DNA of 64,000 nt. Origin: Bacillota bacterium (GTDB lineage: Bacteria > Bacillota > UBA4882 > UBA8346). The notes beneath the pieces are model-generated. The model ran no database searches. It was not told where the DNA came from and saw only the letters and a program-made list of their open reading frames with translations. The stretch covers positions 1 through 64,000 of the forward strand of contig JAEZCE010000035.1 in NCBI GenBank assembly GCA_023429995.1, given 5' to 3'. The first letter of the stretch is position 1. Every line of letters starts with the position of its first letter. The position numbers and the translations under genes were made by a program. This document shows, piece by piece, positions 1 to 7,702 of this stretch.

Positions 1-25
1 TATTCCTTTGACATTCAAGGAGGAA

Positions 26-345
26 TGTCGCGATAGAGGGGGAACCCGGGGGACTCAGCCCCCCGGGCCGGTGGGTTCCTTCGCGATGCGAGCATCGCGC
101 GGGATGATCCGGCTACATCCCTTGGCCATAGGGGTTGTCGCGTGCCAAAGCACGCGCGGGGAACGGGTGGTGTCCCCTGTTGAGAACAATGCCGACTTCT
201 TTTTAAACTCCATATCCCCCAGAACTTTATCGTGGGCGTCGGGCTGTTTCGTCCGTCATTCCTTGTGTATTTTTTTGGGAGAGGGGGGAGGTCGGGCCGG
301 CAGGTTCGCGAACAAGTTCGCGCCGCCTCCTGTTGACGTCGAAGG
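26..345. repeat. GC-rich palindromic repeat block, no gene
   Basis: This gene-free stretch holds three strong hairpins: arms 45-52/60-67 (CCCGGGGG), 82-89/92-99 (CGCGATGC) and 139-145/150-156 (CGCGTGC). Two segments recur later. About 180-265 resembles 4043-4105 and 2806-2865, and about 278-336, which contains the palindrome GGTTCGCGAACAAGTTCGCG, resembles 3885-3978. About 26-67 is also echoed at 3694-3721. Open frames here are broken and unlike the neighbouring genes. I read it as non-coding dispersed repeat DNA, possibly REP-like or a decayed element. Confidence 0.6.
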
Positions 346-497
346 CACATTCATTCTAGCTAAAAAAATCAATTTGTCATGCCGTGACGGTAATGCTTTT
401 CACTCAGCCCCCTGTCATCTAAAAATATTGAAAACAGTTGTTTGCGAGATGTTTAAAAAATTATTTGGTATTAAAACCCCCCGAAAATAGACAAAGA

Positions 498-526
498 TTG
501 ACACAAACACATGGTTGCGATAATGT
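498..526 (+). promoter_or_regulatory. Predicted sigma-A promoter upstream of the 647 gene
   Basis: TTGACA at 498-503 and TAATGT at 521-526 are separated by exactly 17 bases. The spacing and the perfect -35 fit the housekeeping consensus. A decayed relative (TTGACACAAAC at 24228-24238, followed by a poor -10) lies upstream of the ankyrin pseudogene, which suggests this promoter region was duplicated with the ankyrin gene. Confidence 0.55.
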
Positions 527-646
527 TTAAGTAGAAATAAATTTTTCAATGAATCCATTGCAACGAGTCTAGAAGTGAAATAAAAGAATAAATCAAGCAC
601 CAAGTAGGACTTGAAATTGGGTTTTGCATAAAAAAGGAGTAATGTT

Positions 647-976
647 ATGATCGACATCAAAGAATCCGACTGGAAGTATTTGCGAAATCTGAAAAAGGTT
701 TTACTTGATCGTTTGTGCAACCGGATCTTGGATGATATTCGCACAGAATGCGGCATGGAAAAACGGGAGCAGGATGCCCATGAACAATACCTCAAAGTTT
801 ATGACCTCATAGAAACGGGAGACCGGATGATTGCCGAATGTTTCGATGATTGGCGCCGGAGCAATATCATCCTTCATATAGTATTTTTAATCAAGCATCA
901 GGTTATTGCCAAAGATGAAATTGATCAATTATCGGATGAGACCAAAGAACGCTTGAAGTTTCATTTGGATAATTAA
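647..976 (+). CDS. Hypothetical protein, 109 aa
   Basis: A small, charged, probably all-helical soluble protein with no signal peptide or membrane segment and no family I recognise. ATG 647 follows AAAGGAG at 633-639. It is rich in acidic and basic residues with regularly spaced hydrophobics, and contains two Cys (residues 25 and 36) and a WRR motif near residue 68. It lies 32 bases upstream of the ankyrin lipoprotein on the same strand and could share its transcript from the promoter at 498-526. No function is inferred. The decayed ankyrin copy near 24.4 kb has no counterpart of this gene beside it. Confidence 0.6.
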   Translation: MIDIKESDWKYLRNLKKVLLDRLCNRILDDIRTECGMEKREQDAHEQYLKVYDLIETGDRMIAECFDDWRRSNIILHIVFLIKHQVIAKDEIDQLSDETKERLKFHLDN

Positions 977-1008
977 AGAACACTATAACGTAGACGGAGG
1001 GTAAGCCA

Positions 1009-2274
1009 ATGGGGAACCGGATACTTTTATTAATATTACCGATAATATTATTACTACTTGTTGGAGGTTGTAAAACAGCATCGAATCCTGAAGGTTTTTC
1101 GTTAGAAGGTAATTGGGTTGTGGAAGCTACATATGAAAAAGGGAACCCTAGAGTTTATTCCATAGGCCAAATCGATAAAAAGAAATTTCAAATTATTAAA
1201 GAAGATGGACAATATAAAGTAATCAACTACGGTTATTTATATTCCGCCAACCCCGAGTATGTTTTTGAATCAGGTTCAATAGAGGTTTTACCGGGAATTC
1301 CAAAAGTAAAAGGAATCATAAAAGGTAAAAGTAATTCTAGAGTGATTATTTTAAAATTTGAAGGTCAAATCGATCAACAATCAGAAAAAGCTGGAGAAAT
1401 TAAAGGTAAATTTAAAATAACCTATAAGATAAATGGCCATGACATTAATGGTAGCGGTTCTTGTGTAGTATACAGAGATAATGAGACTGCAATTCATGAA
1501 CTCATTGATGCCGTTAATAAAAAAGACTTGAGCAAAGTCGAAGAACTTATCAAAGATCCCAAGATCCTTAATTATCATTATTATCATAATAAAAATTTAC
1601 TTATGATTCAATTACTTGAAAAGAATTGGCCCTTAGCTTCATTATTAGTCGAAAGTGGAATTGATATGAATCATCATGATTGGTCTCAAACGACTGCGTT
1701 AATGTATGCATTGGAGAATAACAACTCAAGGATTGCTGAAGCTATAATTGATCGCGGATGTAGTATTGAAACACTCAATGAAAACGGGAGGGCTCCTTTA
1801 CTTTACGCCCTATTTTATACTCAAGATGAGAAATTTTGTTTTAAGTTGATTGAAAAGGGAGCGAATATTTTAATACAGGACCGGGAAGATTGGACTCCGC
1901 TTATGATGGCATTACGGTATGGGAAACCTAATGTTGCCAACGCGCTTATCCAACAGTATAATACTGGTTCATTGAACTTAACGAATGCTGATGGGTGGTC
2001 GGCCCTGATGCTGGCAATCCGATACAACCAATCTCCAAATGCTCATTTAATAATTTCAAAAGGGGTTTTTATAAATCAAAAAAGTAAAGCAGGTTGGACC
2101 CCACTAATGCTTGCTTGTTTGGTCAATGATGTTAAAATTGCCAAAGAACTGTTAGAAAACGGGGCAGATATTAATAGCAAGAATAATGAAGGTAAAACAG
2201 CAATGGATATTGCAAAAATAAAATCTCCCGCAATCTATGGTTTACTTGCGAACTTTCAAAATAACTTACAATAA
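1009..2274 (+). CDS. Ankyrin-repeat lipoprotein, 421 aa
   Basis: A predicted exported lipoprotein: a hydrophobic leader ends in a lipobox (LLVGGC) with the acylated Cys at residue 21. Residues about 22-155 form a beta-rich domain I do not recognise, with repeated short strands and GSGSC near 145. Residues about 165-421 hold about six ankyrin repeats, recognisable by TALMYALENNN, TPLMMALRYGKP, SALMLAIRYNQ, TPLMLACLVNDV and ADINSKNNEGKTA. Ankyrin repeats usually bind proteins, and the anchor places them on the outer face of the membrane. The start is ATG 1009 after GGAGGG at 996-1001. A second, broken copy lies at 24394-25160 with long stretches of near-identity, so the family duplicated here. 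Partner and role are unknown. Confidence 0.85.
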   Translation: MGNRILLLILPIILLLLVGGCKTASNPEGFSLEGNWVVEATYEKGNPRVYSIGQIDKKKFQIIKEDGQYKVINYGYLYSANPEYVFESGSIEVLPGIPKVKGIIKGKSNSRVIILKFEGQIDQQSEKAGEIKGKFKITYKINGHDINGSGSCVVYRDNETAIHELIDAVNKKDLSKVEELIKDPKILNYHYYHNKNLLMIQLLEKNWPLASLLVESGIDMNHHDWSQTTALMYALENNNSRIAEAIIDRGCSIETLNENGRAPLLYALFYTQDEKFCFKLIEKGANILIQDREDWTPLMMALRYGKPNVANALIQQYNTGSLNLTNADGWSALMLAIRYNQSPNAHLIISKGVFINQKSKAGWTPLMLACLVNDVKIAKELLENGADINSKNNEGKTAMDIAKIKSPAIYGLLANFQNNLQ

Positions 2275-2805
2275 TTTAGGGACGTCATCGTATGGTGCCC
2301 AAAAGTTATGGCTCACTTATGTATGACACGCTGCATCGAGAGCCAAGTTTTGGGTTAATAGAATAAATCAAAATTAAAAAAGTAACGTTCGTTATCCTCT
2401 TGAGTTATTCGCTTGACCCACGTATACATTTCCTTCTCTGGACCTACATTCATTGCGTTAATCTCTAGAATTCATTTTTACACCTCCTTGATTGCAATCT
2501 TCATCAATCAACCGTCTGCCAATCGATTAGTTGAAATCCAAAAAGAAACGATAGAGCAGATTAAGATTGAAGGAAAAAAGTATGTGGTTGGGGCCATCTA
2601 TGGCGATACACGCGGATTCTTTTATGAGTTCTCCACCAAAAAAGAATATCTCAAAATCAATCTTCCGGTTTACCGCTTTTTCCAACGCTATCATCAAGTT
2701 ATCACCCGCCTCAATAACTATTGGTTTTCCTACCTCTCCCGTCTTCATCCGAACGAAATCAATTTCTGGCAACCCGGCGGGAGTCAAGCTCAAACCCGGT
2801 GCGCC
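2275..2805. other. Gene-poor stretch after the ankyrin gene
   Basis: I see no convincing gene. An imperfect hairpin at about 2297-2355 (arms CCCAAAA/TTTTGGG plus GGCTC/GAGCC) may be the ankyrin terminator, but it lacks a clear T-run. Overlapping open frames of 80-170 codons on both strands between 2410 and 2930 have no ribosome binding site and run into the repeat beginning near 2806. I regard them as decayed DNA. Confidence 0.4.
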
Positions 2806-3000
2806 CTAAACTCCATAGCCCTCAGAACTTTATCGTTGGTGGCGGCTTTTTCGTCCGTCATTCCTTTTTACGGGTCACCTTGCCTGGGACTCCTTTGGCG
2901 AAAAGAACAGCACTGCCGAGTTTTCGGTCTTTAAAGCAAAAAATTATGAAGTATCGCCCCAAAAACGGTAAAACCGAAATGGATTCCGGTCCCGGCGGAT
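2806..3000. repeat. Dispersed repeat, copy B
   Basis: About 190 bases matching copy C at about 4043-4226 with scattered differences, and matching 203-265 over its first part. Shared landmarks are AAACTCCATA, CCGTCATTCCTTTT, CCTGGGACTCCTTT and GCCGAGTTTTCGGTCTTTAA. In one frame the distal half reads as protein-like sequence (AEFSVFKAK). A one-base difference in an A-run (2938-2943) makes copies B and C end in different frames, so it is either a fragment of a degraded gene or non-coding. Confidence 0.6.
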
Positions 3001-3194
3001 TGAAGACCTAATCGAGCAAGGAAAAAAGTTATAATATGGATACGGCAAAGGGCGGGAGTATAACGCATTATATAAAAGTGGTTATTGATATTGCCGGGGA
3101 ATAAAGAGGATAGGCAGTCGAGGGAGTTTATTGAATGGTATAATGAGAAGATGTATGAGTCATAGATGGTGGAAAATTTTGTTTATCATAGCAG

Positions 3195-3330
3195 CCGACA
3201 GGGGACGCCACCTGCTCCCCTTGCGACCCCTAAGGCAAAAGGGTGTTACAGAACACCCTTTTGAATCCCGCTGCACGGGGAGATCCCCGTGGCCCCCTTT
3301 ATCCCCGGCCATCCATAGCCGGGGTTGTAA
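3195..3330. repeat. Cluster of short perfect hairpins
   Basis: Three palindromes lie close together: AAAAGGGTGTT/AACACCCTTTT at about 3237-3262, CACGGGGAGATCCCCGTG at about 3274-3291, and CCCCGGC/GCCGGGG at about 3303-3325. The last is followed by an A-run, not a T-run. No open frame here has a ribosome binding site. The pattern is like REP or BIME DNA and continues the palindromic character of 26-345. Confidence 0.45.
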
Positions 3331-3360
3331 AAAATATTTGTTAGTAAAGCCTTTGTTCTC

Positions 3361-3407
3361 CATGCAGGGACTCGAACATCGTGTTCGTGCTCTACCAGGT
3401 TCATGCT
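3361..3407 (-). pseudogene. Chimeric tRNA-like remnant
   Basis: Read on the minus strand, 3387-3407 gives a D-arm-like piece (TGGTAGAGCAC) and 3362-3378 gives a T-arm-like piece (TTCGAGTCCCTGCA). They are separated by only about 10 bases, so the anticodon arm is missing. Both pieces are highly typical of tRNA genes. This could be the scar of a deletion within a tRNA, or a junk remnant carried by a mobile element. It is not a functional tRNA. Confidence 0.4.
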
Positions 3408-3485
3408 TTTCGGCCGACGGCTCGGCTTGCTGGCAAGCCGCGTTTTCCATCCGCGAAAAGATGCCGCGCCGCCGACATCCTTGAT

Positions 3486-3744
3486 CGGCGGTTATGGTTT
3501 GTTCAAGGAGCTTTTATGTTGGAAGGCTAAATATTAAGGCTAAAAAAATACGGATTTGTTGGCTCTGAAATGGTCAACACGACGTTGACCACACGCGGGT
3601 TAGATTTAGGACGAATCTCACCCGTCGGCATACCGAACCACCCAAGAAGACGACTACAGGGATGTAGGAGTCGGTCCAATTGCGTCAGCATTCTATAGAG
3701 GGGAATCCCTGGGGGCTCAGCGGCATAGGCATCATGACAAAGCT
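3486..3744. other. Gene-free stretch
   Basis: No open frame with a ribosome binding site is seen. A GTTGACC-rich imperfect inverted repeat lies at about 3570-3595, and 3694-3721 echoes the first repeat block (ATAGAGGGG..CTGGGGGCTCAGC, compare 30-60). Confidence 0.4.
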
Positions 3745-3799
3745 AGTAGAGCGTATCGTAAATAAACGGCAATCAGAAATGGGGAAGATACGCTCTACT
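3745..3799. repeat. Perfect 13-bp inverted repeat
   Basis: The arms AGTAGAGCGTATC (3745-3757) and GATACGCTCTACT (3787-3799) are exact complements around a 29-base loop. It is followed within three bases by a second long hairpin. No T-run follows, so it is not an obvious terminator. It may be a small palindromic element. Confidence 0.6.
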
Positions 3800-3801
3800 T
3801 A

Positions 3802-3849
3802 AGTAAAACGTTCACAATCATGGAGTAGTTATTTAGAGAACGTTTTACT
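3802..3849. repeat. Perfect 12-bp inverted repeat
   Basis: The arms AGTAAAACGTTC (3802-3813) and GAACGTTTTACT (3838-3849) are exact complements with a 24-base loop. It sits immediately beside the 13-bp inverted repeat at 3745-3799. Together they look like a paired palindromic unit in decayed DNA, not gene regulation. Confidence 0.6.
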
Positions 3850-3884
3850 AGTTTCCCCTCGCCCGGCTTGATTTACAACGTATA

Positions 3885-4226
3885 TTTTTGGGAGAGGGGA
3901 AAAAAGGGGAGAGGTCGGGCCGGTCTTGGAGGTACAGGAGGGCGGGTTCGCGAACAAGTTCGCGCCGCCTCCTGTTGAGAACAACGCCGACTTCATTGAA
4001 TGGCAATGCTTGCAGTTCCTATTGAAAAAAAGCCGTTTCTTCTTAAACTCCATATCCCCCGGAACTTTATCGTCGTCGTCGGCTTTTTGTTCGTCATTCC
4101 TTTTTACGGGCCACCCTCGCCTGGGACTCCTTTGCCGAAAAGAACGGCACTGCCGAGTTTTCGGTCTTTAAAGCAAAAATTATGAAGTATCGCCCCAAAA
4201 ACGGTAAAACCGAAATGGATTCCGGT
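3885..4226. repeat. Dispersed repeat, copy C, with palindromic head
   Basis: Positions 3885-3994 match 278-345 and the following text of the first block (GGAGAGGTCGGGCCGG, the GTTCGCGAAC palindrome, GCCGCCTCCTGTTGA). Positions 4043-4226 match copy B at 2806-2998. The distal frame reads into an open frame ending at 4388, with no convincing ribosome binding site for the whole. Three partial copies within 4.2 kb, in different combinations, suggest a modular repeat. Confidence 0.6.
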
Positions 4227-4714
4227 GTCGGTTGTTTTAACGAGTCAAACAATCGTTGTAAAAGCACCTATCTTTTGGATTGGCCTATGATCGATTATTC
4301 CAAATTGTTATACGTGTTAAATAAGTGTTTGTCCATTCGGAAAGCAGATTTAAATTTAACTGGTTATAAAGATGATTCAGCAAAATAATAAAAGCCTTTT
4401 GTCTTATGGGACCCCACCTCTTTGTCTCCTCCCCGTTGCGGAGAGGAGAAAGGCTGATGCTTTATGGTTATTTTCAGACCTTTCACTTTCATGAACCCCT
4501 ATTTAGCAACTTGGCTTCGAAGGATGATGGTTACTCTCCCCGAAACGGGGAGAGCAAGAGAGGGGTCTGACCCAGAAATAAAGCTGTTTTATCTTTATAA
4601 TCAGTTGAATTTATTGGTATCTTATTGGTTTCAACGTAGTGTAATAATTTAGTGCGTATAATTTATTATAACCGTTTGTAACTTCACCGAAGCCATAGGC
4701 TACCAGAGCGGCTG
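4227..4714. other. Gene-poor stretch
   Basis: The frame from repeat C continues to a stop at 4388. After that, only short frames without ribosome binding sites are present. CTCTCCCCG/CGGGGAGAG-type imperfect repeats occur near 4425-4450 and 4535-4565. I find no supportable gene. Confidence 0.35.
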
Positions 4715-5000
4715 ATTTTCCGGCATCCTTTTTTTATGCCCTTTCCAAGGGTCAAGATTATGTTATTGCTGGTGACATCGGTTGCTATACCTTGGGATCC
4801 GCTCCGCCTTTAGGGGCCATGAACTCGGTGGCCTGTATGGACGCGGTTTTTCAGTGGGGATGGGGATGGCCAAGGCCTTTGAAATCAGCGGACAGACCGG
4901 AAAAGTTTTCGGGGTGATCGGGGACTCCGTCTTTTTCCACAGCGGCATGACCGGGGCCGTGGAGATTATTTACAATCAAGGGAAGATCAAACTGACAATA
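4715..5000 (+). pseudogene. Truncated iorA fragment (TPP-binding domain)
   Basis: This segment is clearly homologous to 26490-26750 inside the intact iorA. It retains GCYTLGSAPPLGAMNSV, the VGMGMAKAFE strand and FFHSGMTGA. Both ends are lost, a base is missing around 4835-4845 (the GGGFS loop is frameshifted), and the match stops at about 4990. Nucleotide identity to iorA looks only moderate, so this is an old copy. With the ankyrin gene upstream it mirrors the order found at 24.4-27.2 kb. Confidence 0.8.
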
Positions 5001-5092
5001 ATGACGGGAAAGTAATTGATTTCGATAAATATCCCCTGCCGGGTCGCCTGTTCGATTGGGTGAATCAAAAAATGTTACTTGTATTGAAATCA

Positions 5093-5121
5093 TTGGATGC
5101 GCTAGACATATTTGATATAAT
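5093..5121 (+). promoter_or_regulatory. Predicted promoter of the DeoR/ABC operon
   Basis: TTGGAT at 5093-5098 and a perfect TATAAT at 5116-5121 have 17-base spacing, and a TG one base upstream of the -10 (5113-5114) gives an extended -10. It lies 60 bases before the DeoR start and would drive the regulator and probably the transporter. Confidence 0.55.
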
Positions 5122-5181
5122 AAAATTTATAAAATCATTACAATTTTTTTGATGGCAATGTTTAAAGGAGATTATTTCAAA

Positions 5182-5967
5182 ATGTTTGGGGCACAAAGGT
5201 TGCAATTAATCCGGGAATTGATTCTGGAACAAGAAATGGTTGATGTTTCTTCATTAAGTGAAAAACTGAACGTCTCTGAGGTAACGATACGCAGAGATCT
5301 AGATAAATTGGAACAGGAAGGTTTCATCACGAAAACTTATGGCGGAGCTGTTCTTAACAAGGATTTTAAGTTGGACCGCAGTTCCGTGCCTCCAAATCGC
5401 ATAGATGCTATTGATGCCGGCGAAGAGATAACTTTAATTTCCAAGATTGCGTTGCAAATGATTGAGGGCGGTGAAACGATATATTTGAGCGGAGGTCCTA
5501 TTGGGAGGCAAATCGCCAGTTATCTTGACGATCAAAAAAAACTGATGGTGGTTACCAATGACATATTTATCGCGGCTAAGCTTTTCGATAATCCCAAAGT
5601 GAAAGTGACTGTCACCGGCGGTGAAGTGGTAACTTCTTCCGGGACGATGGTGGGCCCTTGCGCGCTCAGAATGTTAAAAGAAATATATATTAATAAAGCT
5701 TTTATTGAGGTTAAGGGTGTTGATCTCAAGTTCGGCTATTCGATGGAAAGTTATGATGAAATTGAAATTATAAAGCAAATTATGGATATTTCCCAAGAGA
5801 CCATTGTCCTGGCCGATTATAGTAAATTTGATACTGTCAGTTTTGCCAGGCTCGGAGACTTGGGGCTATTTACCAAAGTGGTCAGCAATAAGGAAATCGC
5901 GGAAGAGTATAAAAAATATTATTATGATAATTATATCAAGTTATATACAACCTATGAAGTCAATTGA
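5182..5967 (+). CDS. DeoR-family transcriptional regulator, 261 aa
   Basis: The N-terminal winged helix-turn-helix has the family signature: VSSLSEKLNVSEVTIRRDL followed by the wing TKTYGGAVL. The rest is the DeoR sensor (sugar-phosphate binding, ribose isomerase-like) domain with SGGPIGRQIASYL and VVTNDI. Family members usually repress sugar operons and respond to a phosphorylated sugar. I chose ATG 5182 because AAAGGAG (5163-5169) sits 12 bases upstream and the family starts this way. TTG 5149 and the ATGs at 5152 and 5158 lie before that site. It leads the operon, 31 bases before the first ATPase, and probably controls uptake of the sugar handled by the island. Confidence 0.88.
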   Translation: MFGAQRLQLIRELILEQEMVDVSSLSEKLNVSEVTIRRDLDKLEQEGFITKTYGGAVLNKDFKLDRSSVPPNRIDAIDAGEEITLISKIALQMIEGGETIYLSGGPIGRQIASYLDDQKKLMVVTNDIFIAAKLFDNPKVKVTVTGGEVVTSSGTMVGPCALRMLKEIYINKAFIEVKGVDLKFGYSMESYDEIEIIKQIMDISQETIVLADYSKFDTVSFARLGDLGLFTKVVSNKEIAEEYKKYYYDNYIKLYTTYEVN

Positions 5968-5998
5968 TTGAAATTAGTTTGACTAGGAAGGAACGACA

Positions 5999-7498
5999 AT
6001 GCCTGAACTTTTGCTGGAAATGAAAAGAATCAGAAAACAATTCGATGGCAATCCAGTGCTCAATGAGGCTGATTTTGACTTGTATCCCGGAGAGGTTCAT
6101 GCGTTGGTGGGAGAGAACGGCGCAGGAAAATCCACCTTGATGAATATTTTGGCCGGCATTTGTTCCAAGGATGCCGGAAAGATTTTTTTGGACGGCCAGC
6201 AAATTGAAATTGAAAGTGCAAGATGTGCCCAAAAATTGGGCATTGGTTCGATATTTCAAAATTATCGCTTGTTTTATGATATGAATATCGCCCAGAATAT
6301 ATTTCTGAATCAAGAACCTGTGCTTGAGTTTGGCTTTTTGAAATTTATTAACTGGAAGCGGATTTATAAAAGAACCAAAGAAATCTTGACCTATCTTAAT
6401 ATTCATATTGACCCTAAAACGCCGGTCGGTGTTCTTAGCGCCGGTACTCAAAAATTTATCGAAATCGCGCGCACAATTGTCAATCAATCGCGAATTATTA
6501 TTATGGATGAACCCACTGCGGCCCTCAGCGAACAAGAGGCCGGCTTTTTATTTGAAATGATCAATAATTTAAAATCCAGGGGCATTTCGGTAATTTATAT
6601 ATCACACCGGCTGGATGAATTAAAACTAATCGCGGATCGAATCACCGTAATGAGAGATGGTAAAACCATCGCCACCATAAACAAAGAAGAATATGATTCC
6701 AATAAGTTGATACAAATGATGATCGGTGATGGAATTAAAGACAGATATCCCAAACTGAAAGTGGCTTTAGGAAAAGAAGTTTTAATTGTCAAAAATTTAA
6801 GTAACGGCAAATTATTGCAAAATATTTCCTTTGGGCTAAGGAGAGGGGAAATTCTCGGCGTTGCGGGACTAAAGGGCGCAGGAAAAACGAGTTTGGCGAG
6901 AACGCTTTTTGGGATCGATCCGATGATAACCGGCAGCATCTATATAAAGGGCCGGAAAATCAAACTAAAAAACACGCAAGATGCGGTAAGTAATGGTTTA
7001 TGTTACATTCCCGCCAACCGGATGGAAGAAGGTCTGCTATATACAGCCAATATATCCGACAATATCATAATAACCAACCTGGACGGCATAACTAAGAATA
7101 ACTGCCTCAGCTCGAAACTAAAATGTTTGGAATCAGAGAAATACATTAAAATGGTCGGCATCAAACCTGGCAGACCGGAAGAAAAAGTCAAGAACCTTAG
7201 TGGCGGCAATCAAAAGAAGGTTATTTTAGCGAAGTGGCTATTTAAAAATTCGAATATCTTGATCCTTAATGAGCCGACCAGCGGTATCGATGTATCAGCG
7301 AAGGTGGATGTTTATAATATTTTGAACGAGTTGGTCATGTCCGGAGCATCATTGATCATGATTTCCTCGGAGATTGCCGAACTGCTGGGAATGTGCGACC
7401 GGATCTTGGTCATGTCTCATGGCAGGATTGTGAAAGAGCTGCAACGTGATCAAGCGACTCAGGAACGAATTCTATACTATGCCTCTGATGGCAAATAA
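5999..7498 (+). CDS. Sugar ABC transporter ATP-binding protein 1 (RbsA/LsrA type), 499 aa
   Basis: Two ABC domains in one chain, as in the RbsA/MglA/LsrA family that powers pentose, hexose and AI-2 importers. N-domain: Walker A GENGAGKST, signature LSAGTQK (the usual second G is replaced), Walker B IIIMDEPTAALS. C-domain: GLKGAGKTS, LSGGNQKK, Walker B ILILNEPTSGIDV, in which Asn replaces the usual Asp before the catalytic Glu. ATG 6001 follows AAGGAACG. It is cytoplasmic and would pair with the two permeases downstream, but a second full ATPase gene follows at 7703. The two may be alternatives or form a mixed pair. The Asn may weaken ATP hydrolysis in the C-domain. Confidence 0.85.
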   Translation: MPELLLEMKRIRKQFDGNPVLNEADFDLYPGEVHALVGENGAGKSTLMNILAGICSKDAGKIFLDGQQIEIESARCAQKLGIGSIFQNYRLFYDMNIAQNIFLNQEPVLEFGFLKFINWKRIYKRTKEILTYLNIHIDPKTPVGVLSAGTQKFIEIARTIVNQSRIIIMDEPTAALSEQEAGFLFEMINNLKSRGISVIYISHRLDELKLIADRITVMRDGKTIATINKEEYDSNKLIQMMIGDGIKDRYPKLKVALGKEVLIVKNLSNGKLLQNISFGLRRGEILGVAGLKGAGKTSLARTLFGIDPMITGSIYIKGRKIKLKNTQDAVSNGLCYIPANRMEEGLLYTANISDNIIITNLDGITKNNCLSSKLKCLESEKYIKMVGIKPGRPEEKVKNLSGGNQKKVILAKWLFKNSNILILNEPTSGIDVSAKVDVYNILNELVMSGASLIMISSEIAELLGMCDRILVMSHGRIVKELQRDQATQERILYYASDGK

Positions 7499-7597
7499 GA
7501 GAAATATTCAGCCGAATAAACGGATCTACGAACACATGTTGAACGATTTTGATAAAAAGTTGTCAACATATTAATTTTAGGTCAAAAATTTGTTAAG

Positions 7598-7627
7598 AAA
7601 TCCTCTGATAAAAGGAGGATTTTTTTT
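7598..7627 (+). terminator. Terminator between the two ATPase genes
   Basis: An 8-bp stem AAATCCTC (7598-7605) / GAGGATTT (7615-7622) is followed by a T-run to 7627. It lies in the 200-base gap between the two ATPase genes and would separate DeoR-ATPase 1 from the rest, or act as an attenuator. Confidence 0.7.
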
Positions 7628-7702
7628 ATTGAAATCGAAATAATACAAAAAAGTACAACATCAATCAAAAATGTTCGTCTTTGAAGAGGAGTGTATTCCA
7701 AA

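Noticed and set aside
8..490. 160-codon frame at the window start
   Set aside because: It spans the GC-rich palindromic repeats and has low-complexity, non-protein-like sequence; better explained as repeat DNA.
2413..2934. 173-codon frame and overlapping frames on both strands
   Set aside because: No ribosome binding site, composition unlike a protein, and it runs into the repeat beginning near 2806.
3131..3484. 117-codon frame across the hairpin cluster
   Set aside because: It reads straight through palindromes and the tRNA-like scrap; no ribosome binding site and no protein-like pattern.
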